A stretch of DNA of 5,381 nucleotides from Spirochaetota bacterium (GTDB taxonomy: Bacteria; Spirochaetota; Spirochaetia; Treponematales; Rectinemataceae). Where the stretch lies: contig JAEZSM010000189.1 in the NCBI GenBank assembly GCA_023421875.1, positions 1-5,381 on the forward strand. The letters are read 5' to 3'. The notes beneath the pieces were generated by a model. The model did not search any database and was not told the origin of the DNA. It was given only the letters and a program-made list of their open reading frames with translations. Positions 1-5,381 of the stretch are shown here, in pieces (position 1 is the first letter of the stretch; every line of letters begins with the position of its first letter). Both the position numbers and the translations under genes were made by a program.

Positions 1-1
1 C

Positions 2-85
2 AGCGAAGATACCTGGATGAGAGCGCGACAAACACCCCTCAAGGAGGGAAAGGACTACCTACCAAAACATGTTGCAGTATATTGA
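2..85 (+). CDS. Possible C-terminal tail of a plus-strand gene entering from the left (uncertain)
   Basis: Reading from base 2, a frame is open for 27 codons and ends at a TGA at 83-85. The peptide contains TWMRARQTPLKEGKDYLPK and is mixed hydrophilic, as a real protein tail might be. A gene ending here would converge on kbl, a common arrangement. Against it, another plus-strand frame is open to 192 and the minus strand also has short open stretches, so the choice of frame is weak. I do not recognise the family. This is a placeholder for whatever gene lies to the left. Confidence 0.22.
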   Translation, partial: SEDTWMRARQTPLKEGKDYLPKHVAVY

Positions 86-137
86 TACTACATCGAACAC
101 TAGTTCGTCATTCCGACTTGACCAACAATCTTGGTCA
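76..137. repeat. Cluster of three short perfect inverted repeats downstream of kbl
   Basis: Three stem-loops follow each other in an AT-richer spacer: AGTAT-ATTG-ATACT at 76-89, CGAAC-ACTA-GTTCG at 94-107, and TGACCAA-5 nt-TTGGTCA at 119-137. The last one includes the kbl stop codon (TGA read on the minus strand at 137-135). None is followed by a run of T on either strand, so they are not textbook intrinsic terminators. They sit where transcription of the minus-strand operon should end and could act as a weak terminator or as 3'-end stabilising structures. That role is inference. Confidence 0.4.
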
Positions 138-1361
138 CACTCTAAGGCGCTTTCCCACCTTGGTAAAGGCTGCCACTGCAGCGTCAATCTGAGATGGGTC
201 GTGGGCGGCCGACAGTTGAACCCTGATTCGGGCCTTGCCCCTGGGCACCACGGGAAAGGAAAAACCGATCACGTAAACGCCCTCTTCCAGAAGCTCGTCG
301 GCCATCCTGTGGGCGAGTTTTTCATCGTACAGCATCACTGGGCAGATGGGATGGACACCGGGACGTATATCGAAGCCCACATCGGTCATGGCTGCCCTGA
401 AGCGCTGGGTATTGGCTTCCAGCCTATCCCTGAGCTCAGTGGAAGATCCGAGCATTTCCAGGACTTTGAGTGTGCCTCCGACAATGGAGGGAGCAAGGGT
501 GTTGGAAAAGAGGTAGGGTCTGGCTTTCTGGCGAAGGTATTCCACGATTTCCTTTCTGGCGGCGATTACCCCGCCGGATCCGCCGCCCAGAGCCTTGCCG
601 AAGGTTGTGGTGATGATATCTACCCTGCCGGCGACGTCGCAGTGCTCCCAGGTTCCCCGCCCATGGGCGCCCACAAAGCCTGTGGCATGGGAATCGTCGA
701 CCAAGACAAGGGCATCGTAACGCTCGGCCAGGTCGCAGATGATTTTAAGGTCGGCGATATCACCGTCCATCGAAAAAACGCCGTCGGTGGCTACCAGGCG
801 CAGCCTCGCTCCAGCGGCTTCCTTGAGGCAGCGCTCAAGGCCCTTGGACTCGCGGCCTGTCTCGGGGTCTCGCTCCAGGCTGTCGCCCATGAGGCCGTGG
901 GCGTAGACCCAGCGTTTAGCCTTGCAGAGCCTGACGCCGTCGATGAGCGAGGCATGGTTGAGACTGTCGGCGATGATTGCGCAGTCCTCGTCCAACAAGG
1001 GTTCGAAGACGGCGCCATTGGCATCGAAACACGAGGAGAAGAGAATGGAATCCTCCATGCCCAGAAACTCCGCAGCCTTTCTTTCCAATTCCTTATGGGG
1101 TGCCTGGGTTCCGCAGATAAATCGCACCGACGCCAGGCCGTAGCCCCAGGTTTCCATGGCCTGGACTGCAGCTTTTCGAACTTCGGGATTGTCGGCCAGC
1201 CCCAGGTAATTGTTCGCGCAGAAGTTGAGCACTTTCTTTCCGTCGGAAACGCGGATCAGGCTGCCCTGGGGACCCGCAAGCACCCGCTCGTCCTTGTAGA
1301 GCCCTTCTGATCTTATCGCCGCTAGTTTTTCGCTGAGCTCCGATTGCAGAGAACCATACAT
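135..1361 (-). CDS. kbl: Glycine C-acetyltransferase (2-amino-3-ketobutyrate CoA ligase)
   Basis: PLP-dependent alpha-oxoamine synthase that cleaves 2-amino-3-ketobutyrate with CoA to glycine and acetyl-CoA, the second step of threonine breakdown; cytosolic. The 408-residue product closely resembles E. coli Kbl as I recall it. Visible are NFCANNYLGLA (about 46-56), SVRFICGTQ, the PLP-stacking His136 in LNHAS, ATDGVFSMDG, Asp222/His225 in VDDSHATGF, and Schiff-base Lys256 in TTTFGKALGG. It ends with the family's C-terminal region (IRVQLSAAH). It is about 10 residues longer than the usual 397-398, owing to an extra 12 residues between about 155 and 178, before the ATDG motif. I chose ATG at 1361 because AAGGAGG (1373-1367) lies 5 nt upstream; the in-frame GTG at 1367 overlaps that site. 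It is the last gene of the minus-strand run, 24 nt after the rhomboid gene. No threonine dehydrogenase gene is adjacent in this window. Confidence 0.96.
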   Translation of the reverse strand: MYGSLQSELSEKLAAIRSEGLYKDERVLAGPQGSLIRVSDGKKVLNFCANNYLGLADNPEVRKAAVQAMETWGYGLASVRFICGTQAPHKELERKAAEFLGMEDSILFSSCFDANGAVFEPLLDEDCAIIADSLNHASLIDGVRLCKAKRWVYAHGLMGDSLERDPETGRESKGLERCLKEAAGARLRLVATDGVFSMDGDIADLKIICDLAERYDALVLVDDSHATGFVGAHGRGTWEHCDVAGRVDIITTTFGKALGGGSGGVIAARKEIVEYLRQKARPYLFSNTLAPSIVGGTLKVLEMLGSSTELRDRLEANTQRFRAAMTDVGFDIRPGVHPICPVMLYDEKLAHRMADELLEEGVYVIGFSFPVVPRGKARIRVQLSAAHDPSQIDAAVAAFTKVGKRLRV

Positions 1362-1366
1362 ACCCA

Positions 1367-1373
1367 CCTCCTT
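1367..1373 (-). promoter_or_regulatory. Shine-Dalgarno site of kbl
   Basis: On the minus strand AAGGAGG lies 5 nt before the ATG at 1361. Its last G is also the first base of an in-frame GTG at 1367-1365, so the GTG cannot be the start used with this site. It fixes the Kbl start. Confidence 0.85.
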
Positions 1374-1385
1374 ACCGCGTCCCGC

Positions 1386-1949
1386 TCAGGCACGCGGCCG
1401 GCCGCGGAAAAAGCCCAATACGCTGCCTGCAAGCCCTCCGGCGATATGAGCGAACTGGGAGATGTTGTCCTGCTTGGCAAGGGCATCCCAGATCTGGCCG
1501 CCCAGGTAGACGATCATCACGAGAATAAAGCTCAAAGGGATTTCACCTTTTTTGTAATTCGTTATAGAAGCCAATATTATCATCATGAATACGATGCCCG
1601 AAGCTCCCAGGAGCACCGTGCCGGGGAAGAGGAGGACATTCATGAGCCCCGTAATGGCCGCGGTGACCGCTATGCTGAGAAGGAGAAAGCCCGATCCGTA
1701 GGCGGCCTCGAGCAGAGGGCCGAGAAGGAGGATCATGGTAAAGTTGGCCATATAGTGCTGAACCGAAGCATGGCCGAATACGTAGGTGAAGAGTTTGATG
1801 TAGTCCAGGAAAACCTTCGGCCGGAAAGGAGCCGGTGTGGAAAACCACAGGGCGGTGAGTGAAGGCAGGATCGTAATAGAGAGAATCAAGACAAGCGCTG
1901 ACGCGAACGCAAAGGTCAGGGTGACCGGAGCGTTATAGCGTATCTTCAT
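1386..1949 (-). CDS. Rhomboid family intramembrane serine protease
   Basis: A 187-residue polytopic membrane protein of the rhomboid (S54) family, which cleaves transmembrane segments of substrate proteins within the bilayer. Six hydrophobic segments fit the minimal bacterial fold: about 8-28, 63-85, 87-108, 113-130, 138-157 and 163-181. Family motifs are intact: GHASVQHYMAN with the HxxxN pair His65/Asn69 on helix 2, GASG on helix 4 with nucleophile Ser117, and FAHIAGG on helix 6 with catalytic His168. It should therefore be active. No extra cytosolic or zinc-binding domain is present, and its substrate is unknown. ATG at 1949 is preferred because GGAGG (1961-1957) lies 7 nt upstream; an in-frame TTG at 1955 would be only 1 nt from it. 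It lies 45 nt after xthA and 24 nt before kbl, so is probably co-transcribed with both. The short basic tail RGRPRA should be cytosolic. Confidence 0.93.
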   Translation of the reverse strand: MKIRYNAPVTLTFAFASALVLILSITILPSLTALWFSTPAPFRPKVFLDYIKLFTYVFGHASVQHYMANFTMILLLGPLLEAAYGSGFLLLSIAVTAAITGLMNVLLFPGTVLLGASGIVFMMIILASITNYKKGEIPLSFILVMIVYLGGQIWDALAKQDNISQFAHIAGGLAGSVLGFFRGRPRA

Positions 1950-1956
1950 GGGCAAT

Positions 1957-1961
1957 CCTCC
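1957..1961 (-). promoter_or_regulatory. Shine-Dalgarno site of the rhomboid gene
   Basis: GGAGG on the minus strand, within GGGGAGGATT, 7 nt before the ATG at 1949. It rules out the longer TTG start at 1955. Confidence 0.8.
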
Positions 1962-1963
1962 CC

Positions 1964-1980
1964 GCCGGGCAGTACCCGAC
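1964..1980 (-). other. Small hairpin between xthA and the rhomboid gene
   Basis: On the minus strand GTCGGG-TACTG-CCCGGC can pair into a 6-bp stem (one T-G wobble) with a 5-nt loop. It lies in the 45-nt gap after xthA, only 2 nt upstream of the rhomboid Shine-Dalgarno GGAGG. No T-run follows, so it is not an intrinsic terminator. It could affect ribosome access or mRNA processing; that is inference. Confidence 0.4.
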
Positions 1981-1994
1981 GCTTCTGTTTTCCA

Positions 1995-2777
1995 TTATAT
2001 ATCGAGTTCCAGAGAGACAGGACAATGATCGGAGCCTCTCACCTCAGCTTGAATATCGGCGTTGAGGAGGGCTGGAAGGAACTCCGGATCGATGCAGTGG
2101 TAGTCCAGCCTCCAGCCAATGTTGTTGGCCCGAGCCGAGGGTACGCGGTAGGTCCACCAGGTATACTTTCCAGGTTCGGGGCAGAGACGGCGGAAGCTGT
2201 CCACGTAGCCTGCGCCGGTAAAGCTGTCCATCCATGCCCTTTCCTCGGGCAGATAGCCGGGATTAGCCTCGTTCTGCTCGGGTCTTGCCAGGTCGATAGG
2301 CTTATGGGCGATATTGTAGTCCCCCGCAAGAACCAGATGTCTGCCCTTGGCGCGCAGGGAATCGCAGTATTCCACCATGGCGGCGCAGAAGCGCAGCTTG
2401 TAGTCCAACCTGGCTCCCTTGTCCTGGCTGTTGGGGAAGTAGGCGGAAATGAGCACAAAATCGTCAAAATCGGCTATCACCGTGCGCCCTTCGTCGTCGA
2501 ACTCAGGCAGGCCCAGACTCTCTACCCGGCTGGCTTCCCTGCGGGCGAATATGGCGGTGCCGGAATAGCCTTTGCGCTTGGCGCTGGACCAATACGCCTT
2601 GTAGGGTTTACCGCTACCGTCCACTGGATTGAGCAGTTCGGCGGCGAGCTGGTCGGGATTGGCCTTTGTCTCCTGCAGGCAGACAAAATCGGGGTCCTGG
2701 GCCGAAAGCCAGTCTAAAAAGCCCTTGCCTGCGCAGGCCCGAAGGCCGTTGACGTTCCAGGAAAGCAGTGTCTTCAT
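1995..2777 (-). CDS. xthA: Exodeoxyribonuclease III / AP endonuclease
   Basis: A 260-residue Mg-dependent enzyme of base-excision repair, which nicks DNA 5' of abasic sites and removes 3' blocking groups; cytosolic. It is a complete single-domain member of the endonuclease/exonuclease/phosphatase fold. The catalytic set is visible in order: Asn8 and Asn10 in SWNVNGLRA, metal-binding Glu36 in LQETKA, Tyr113 in SAYFPNS, Asp153 and Asn155 in AGDYNIAH, Asp225 in NNIGWRLDYH, and the Asp250-His251 pair in GSDHCP. The NNIGWRLDY form resembles the ExoA/APE1 branch more than E. coli ExoIII. ATG at 2777 is supported by AAGGA (2788-2784) 6 nt upstream, and the stop is TAA at 1997-1995. It follows the 101-residue unknown by 17 nt, so the two are very likely co-transcribed. 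No damage-responsive operator is evident. Confidence 0.96.
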   Translation of the reverse strand: MKTLLSWNVNGLRACAGKGFLDWLSAQDPDFVCLQETKANPDQLAAELLNPVDGSGKPYKAYWSSAKRKGYSGTAIFARREASRVESLGLPEFDDEGRTVIADFDDFVLISAYFPNSQDKGARLDYKLRFCAAMVEYCDSLRAKGRHLVLAGDYNIAHKPIDLARPEQNEANPGYLPEERAWMDSFTGAGYVDSFRRLCPEPGKYTWWTYRVPSARANNIGWRLDYHCIDPEFLPALLNADIQAEVRGSDHCPVSLELDI

Positions 2778-2783
2778 GCGTCG

Positions 2784-2788
2784 TCCTT
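2784..2788 (-). promoter_or_regulatory. Shine-Dalgarno site of xthA
   Basis: AAGGA on the minus strand, 6 nt before the xthA ATG at 2777. It lies in the 17-nt gap after the preceding gene, consistent with translation from a shared mRNA. Confidence 0.7.
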
Positions 2789-2794
2789 GACTGA

Positions 2795-3100
2795 TTAGGA
2801 TCCGAGAATTGAATCGATTAGGCCTTTGAGCGCCGGATCGATCCCAGCGCTTCCTTCCGATTCCGAAACATCGATCTGGAATATTCCGTCCTTGAAAACG
2901 ATAGGTCCATGCTCATCGGGAAGGGGAATTTCTTCATCCTCCGCCGAGAGCTCGCGTATGGCCCGACCGAGACTTTGCACTTTGGCCGGATCGGGAGCGC
3001 CGAGAAATGCACCGGCCTTGGATTCGCGGAAGGAGGAGGCCTTGTAGCGCCGGGCTCCCAGAAAAATTCGGGAACCCGCGCCGAGCTGTTCTACTCTCAT
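2795..3100 (-). CDS. Conserved-looking hypothetical protein, 101 residues, first gene of the xthA operon
   Basis: I do not recognise this family. There is no signal peptide, membrane helix or cysteine, so it is probably a small soluble cytosolic protein. Residues 1-49 are basic (R11, R17, R18, K20, R25, K28, K40, R46, R49). An acidic stretch (AEDEEIPLPDE) follows at about 53-63, then a likely beta hairpin, GPIVFKDGIFQIDV, at about 65-78, and a short amphipathic C-terminus ending LIDSILGS. The ATG at 3100 is the first possible start after an in-frame TGA at 3112-3110. No Shine-Dalgarno site precedes it, so it may be read from a very short or absent leader. It is real rather than a shadow because it fits the operon spacing (17 nt before xthA) and no better frame overlaps it. 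The basic half and linkage to xthA would allow nucleic-acid binding, but that is speculation. Confidence 0.72.
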   Translation of the reverse strand: MRVEQLGAGSRIFLGARRYKASSFRESKAGAFLGAPDPAKVQSLGRAIRELSAEDEEIPLPDEHGPIVFKDGIFQIDVSESEGSAGIDPALKGLIDSILGS

Positions 3101-3111
3101 TGTGGATAGTC

Positions 3112-3117
3112 AGAATA
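3112..3117 (-). promoter_or_regulatory. Candidate -10 box for the minus-strand operon
   Basis: TATTCT on the minus strand (4 of 6 to TATAAT) ends 11 nt before the ATG at 3100, giving a leader of only a few nucleotides. No good -35 lies 16-18 bp upstream, so the assignment is weak. Confidence 0.3.
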
Positions 3118-3172
3118 GCGCAAATTTGGGCTTGACGCCAGAGGCTTATCGGTGTCGCGCCACGGCTCGGGA

Positions 3173-3181
3173 TGCTATACT
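3173..3181 (+). promoter_or_regulatory. Extended -10 promoter element of the peptidase gene
   Basis: TGCTATACT fits the extended -10 pattern TGnTATAnT, with TATACT at 3176-3181. No clear -35 is seen, which extended -10 promoters tolerate. A start 6-7 nt downstream would fall at or next to the GTG at 3188, implying a leaderless mRNA. This conflicts with use of the upstream GTG at 3152. Confidence 0.5.
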
Positions 3182-3187
3182 CACGAT

Positions 3188-5381
3188 GTGAAGCCCCGTA
3201 CGCTGCTCAACGTGCTTATCGCACTCCTGTTTCTCTCAACCACGCCAGGCTTCAGCCAAAGCCTCAGGTCTTGGGAAAAAGCCGGACACCTGCGCACCCA
3301 GCGCTTCGATATTTTCTACGCCCCGTCCTTGGCCGCAGAGGCTCTACGCCTGGCAGGCTTCGCCGACGAAGTGCTCCGGCGGCAGGAGCAGCTTCTCGGT
3401 ATAAAAGCATCGTGGAAACGCCTTCCAGTCCTGATCTCAGACCGGGAATACTATCTGAACGGATACTTTACTGCCTTTCCCTCCAACCGGATCTCGATTC
3501 AGCTCGCCAAGGCGAGGGTATCAAGCGAACTCTCCTCCCTGGCCGATGAGCTGAAGACGATCTTTGTCCATGAGCTGACCCATGCTGTCACCATGAATGT
3601 CCGTTCCCCCTTCTGGTCTGCCCTCAGTTGGCTCATGGGCGATTTTTTCGTACCTCCCGGATGGATAGTCCCCAAGATGTTCTCGGAAGGCACTGCCGTA
3701 TGGATTGAGAGCATGAACTGGGATACCTCTGACCGCGGAAGCGGTGAAGGTAGCGAAAGCCTTTCTGGGGCGGCACGTTCTCCGGGGAGGCTCAATGACC
3801 CGGCCGCGCTGGCGCCTGTGTACAGAGACCTGGCCTTGGGCGCCTCCAGGGACCCCTGGGGGATCTCAGGACTGGAAGAATTCCCGGGTGCCGGCAGCCT
3901 TCCCTATCTATACGGCGCTCTCTTTGTGGAATACCTAGCCGATCGTTTCGGTCCGGACTTCATTGGAGCGCTTTGGAGAGAATCGGGCAAGGGCAGCATA
4001 CTCCATGGCTTCGACGGTACGCTTTTATCCGAAGGCGTGCTTGAAACGATATGTGGTGAAACGCTGGTAGAACTCTGGCGTGATTTTCTCCTAAGTCTCG
4101 ATAGCGTAGATCAAAAGATGGCCGACGAGGGCGTAAAAAGCAACGCCGAAGCACCGTTGGCCTCCCTGTTTCTGAGTGGAAGGATCGGTCTATACTGCGC
4201 CGCTGGCGGCCTTTTCTACTACCTCGACCTGGAACGATGGGGCGTCTACCGTCGCTCCATAGGAACAGAAGAACCGGCCGAGCGGCTCTTCCCCGCCGAT
4301 CCCTATATCGAATCCTTAAGGCTTTCTCCCGAGGGGGATGCGCTTTTACTGGACTGGGTCCGGAGCGACGGCAGAGGCGAGCTGCAGCCATCCCTCTACC
4401 GTTTTGACCTAGGCCAAGGCCGCCTGGAACTCCTCGGACCGAGAGAGGAGCCATCCTATGCCGAGGCCGCGCAGAACCTACAGATGGATCGGGAAAAGCC
4501 CTTTTTACACCTGCCCCAGAGCGACGGACCTGAGGGGTTCAGCTATGGACTCGTCCGGCTCGGAGCCATGACCCTTCCTGCCAGAATCGACGGCAAAGGG
4601 ACGGTAGAAATTTTAGAGAGCTCCGTGGAGTCGGTATCTTCACTGTCGCTGTATCGCGAAGGCGGTACTGAAGGATACAAAACCACGATCGCGATGGAGC
4701 TCCCCAGGCCGGGAAAACCACCCGGACTGGCGCTTCTTCTCGAAGACAGGGCGGCCTGGAGGCTGTGGCTTCAGGACACTGTCTTTCCCGGCGGGATCGA
4801 GGATCCTGCGCTCATCGATCCAGGCCGCCTGGTTTTCAAGTCCAGCGATGTGGAAGGCAGGCAGAGCCTAAGGCTATTAGATATGGACAGGGCTTTCATG
4901 GACAGCCACGGCCGAAGCGAGACGGTTTCCTGGATACCACTACAACGCTATCGCGAAAGAATGGGACTTGGGGCTGATGCCGAAAAAAGAACTGAGGAAA
5001 AAGAATCCCTCGCCTTCCAGACCGTACAAACGATGAAAAGCAGGCGTTTCCCTCTGGCGATGGAGACCAGCCGCTATCCCTACGCCGATTCCGACTCCCT
5101 GGGAATTATTGTCCAAGGAATGGACATCACCGAGCGCCTGACCTGGACGACATCGGCGGGCTGGCATTTCGGTGCTTCCATGCCCGAAGCTTCGCTTTCA
5201 TTCAGCCTGAGTCCCGATACCAGACTGCTGGAGTTGAGCGCCCGGGACAGCTACAGTCCGGTTTCTCCGGGGGAGGGCTTCTATAGAGTCCTGGGTCTCG
5301 GATTCGATTACGAGTACTATCTCCGTCTTTTGCCCTTGCAGCGCCTGTTCCGGGCAGGCATTTCGGGCAGTGTCGCGGGCC
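3188..5381 (+). CDS. Secreted zinc metallopeptidase (peptidase MA-like) with probable beta-propeller and outer-membrane barrel; 3' end outside window
   Basis: The frame is open for 731 codons and leaves the window without a stop. Residues 1-23 form a type I signal peptide: MKPR, a hydrophobic core (LLNVLIALLFL), then a likely cut near GFS/QS, with no lipobox. A gluzincin-like domain follows. It has HELTH at 128-132, with zinc ligands His128 and His132 and catalytic Glu129, then Glu167 in FSEGTAVW as probable third ligand, and the helix LYGALFVEYLADRFG (241-255) typical of peptidase MA-like proteins. About 330-600 is beta-rich with propeller-like blades (LRLSPEGDALLLDW at 377-390; LIDPGRLVFKSSD near 542-554). 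From about 639, alternating strands with aromatic residues (ITERLTWTTSAGWHFG) look like the start of a barrel. It is probably anchored in the outer membrane; the substrate is unknown. GTG at 3188 is chosen for the signal peptide, though it lacks a Shine-Dalgarno site. An in-frame GTG at 3152, 7 nt after AGAGG (3140-3144), is the alternative. Confidence 0.85.
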   Translation, partial: MKPRTLLNVLIALLFLSTTPGFSQSLRSWEKAGHLRTQRFDIFYAPSLAAEALRLAGFADEVLRRQEQLLGIKASWKRLPVLISDREYYLNGYFTAFPSNRISIQLAKARVSSELSSLADELKTIFVHELTHAVTMNVRSPFWSALSWLMGDFFVPPGWIVPKMFSEGTAVWIESMNWDTSDRGSGEGSESLSGAARSPGRLNDPAALAPVYRDLALGASRDPWGISGLEEFPGAGSLPYLYGALFVEYLADRFGPDFIGALWRESGKGSILHGFDGTLLSEGVLETICGETLVELWRDFLLSLDSVDQKMADEGVKSNAEAPLASLFLSGRIGLYCAAGGLFYYLDLERWGVYRRSIGTEEPAERLFPADPYIESLRLSPEGDALLLDWVRSDGRGELQPSLYRFDLGQGRLELLGPREEPSYAEAAQNLQMDREKPFLHLPQSDGPEGFSYGLVRLGAMTLPARIDGKGTVEILESSVESVSSLSLYREGGTEGYKTTIAMELPRPGKPPGLALLLEDRAAWRLWLQDTVFPGGIEDPALIDPGRLVFKSSDVEGRQSLRLLDMDRAFMDSHGRSETVSWIPLQRYRERMGLGADAEKRTEEKESLAFQTVQTMKSRRFPLAMETSRYPYADSDSLGIIVQGMDITERLTWTTSAGWHFGASMPEASLSFSLSPDTRLLELSARDSYSPVSPGEGFYRVLGLGFDYEYYLRLLPLQRLFRAGISGSVAG

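Larger units (their letters stand above)
135..3100 (-). other. Predicted four-gene operon: orf101 - xthA - rhomboid - kbl
   Basis: Four same-strand genes have gaps of 17, 45 and 24 nt. I see no intrinsic terminator between them and no obvious internal promoter. A promoter is expected in the divergent region just beyond 3100. The products belong to different pathways, so the grouping is inferred from spacing only. Confidence 0.65.
3101..3187. promoter_or_regulatory. Divergent intergenic region between orf101 and the secreted peptidase gene
   Basis: This 87-bp space must hold the start signals of both the minus-strand operon and the plus-strand peptidase gene, unless the transcripts start inside genes. 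It contains an extended -10 for the plus strand (3173-3181), a weaker -10 for the minus strand (3112-3117), a perfect 8-bp palindrome CAAATTTG (3121-3128) and a near-palindrome GTGTCGCGCCAC (3152-3163, one mismatched pair). The last two could be operators, but nothing identifies a regulator. Confidence 0.6.

Noticed and set aside
41..70. AAGGAGGG at 41-48 as a ribosome site for the ATG at 69
   Set aside because: The spacing is about 20 nt and the ATG begins the antisense frame over kbl. The motif is more likely part of coding or spacer sequence.
119..137. Inverted repeat TGACCAA/TTGGTCA as a rho-independent terminator of kbl
   Set aside because: The stem is AT-rich and includes the stop codon, and no T-tract follows on the minus strand. 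It is listed only as an inverted repeat.
69..1310. A 413-codon open frame on the plus strand, fully antisense to kbl
   Set aside because: The minus strand encodes a Kbl with all catalytic motifs. The antisense frame is open because of GC-rich codon bias; its protein shows no recognisable motif and no SD precedes its ATG at 69.
1362..1367. GTG at 1367 as the Kbl start, adding 2 residues
   Set aside because: This GTG overlaps the AAGGAGG ribosome site. The ATG at 1361 has proper 5-nt spacing. The TTG at 1955 for the rhomboid gene is rejected for the same kind of reason.
2025..2717. A 230-codon plus-strand frame antisense to xthA
   Set aside because: It is a shadow of an intact, motif-complete XthA. 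Its glycine/alanine/valine-rich composition is typical of an antisense translation.
3132..3137. TTGACG as a -35 box for the plus-strand peptidase gene
   Set aside because: It lies 38 nt before the TATACT at 3176, far from the 16-18 nt needed, and no -10 is found at the right distance from it.
3172..3549. A 125-codon plus-strand frame starting with an ATG at 3172
   Set aside because: It overlaps the signal peptide and first domain of the peptidase gene in another frame and stops at 3549. It has no recognisable features, while the competing frame continues to the window edge.
3960..4454. A 164-codon minus-strand frame, and a 98-codon one at 3499-3795, inside the peptidase gene
   Set aside because: Both lie antisense to the continuous 731-codon plus-strand frame, which has a coherent domain order. 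The minus-strand products are arginine-, proline- and serine-rich without motifs.

Overview
The window looks like ordinary chromosomal DNA from a GC-rich, didermic bacterium. A Spirochaetota-like source is my guess, based only on the overall feel of the proteins and on a large predicted outer-membrane metallopeptidase; nothing in the window proves the taxon. No insertion sequence, phage gene, CRISPR array, rRNA or tRNA is visible.

Layout. Positions 1-134 are a left edge with at most the tail of a plus-strand gene, followed by a cluster of short inverted repeats. From 3100 down to 135, four closely spaced minus-strand genes form a probable operon, in transcription order: an unrecognised 101-residue protein (3100-2795), exonuclease III / AP endonuclease xthA (2777-1995), a minimal six-helix rhomboid intramembrane serine protease (1949-1386), and glycine C-acetyltransferase kbl (1361-135). 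Gaps are 17, 45 and 24 nt. The last three genes each have a clear Shine-Dalgarno site. Positions 3101-3187 are a short divergent intergenic region. From 3188 to the right edge a very long plus-strand reading frame is open without a stop. It encodes a secreted protein with a signal peptide, a gluzincin-type HExxH...E zinc peptidase domain, a probable beta-propeller and the start of a beta-rich, possibly outer-membrane barrel, and it runs off the window.

How the genes relate. The minus-strand operon mixes functions with no obvious common pathway: base-excision repair, membrane proteolysis, and threonine/glycine catabolism. Co-transcription seems to reflect conserved linkage or shared regulation rather than one pathway. 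No threonine dehydrogenase gene (the usual partner of kbl) is present here. The plus-strand peptidase is divergent from this operon and probably acts at the cell envelope.

The least explained points are the peptidase/propeller/barrel protein, the absence of Shine-Dalgarno sites on both genes facing the divergent region (possible leaderless transcripts), the 101-residue unknown linked to xthA, and a 12-residue insertion in Kbl. I see no convincing sign of a wholly new multi-gene system.
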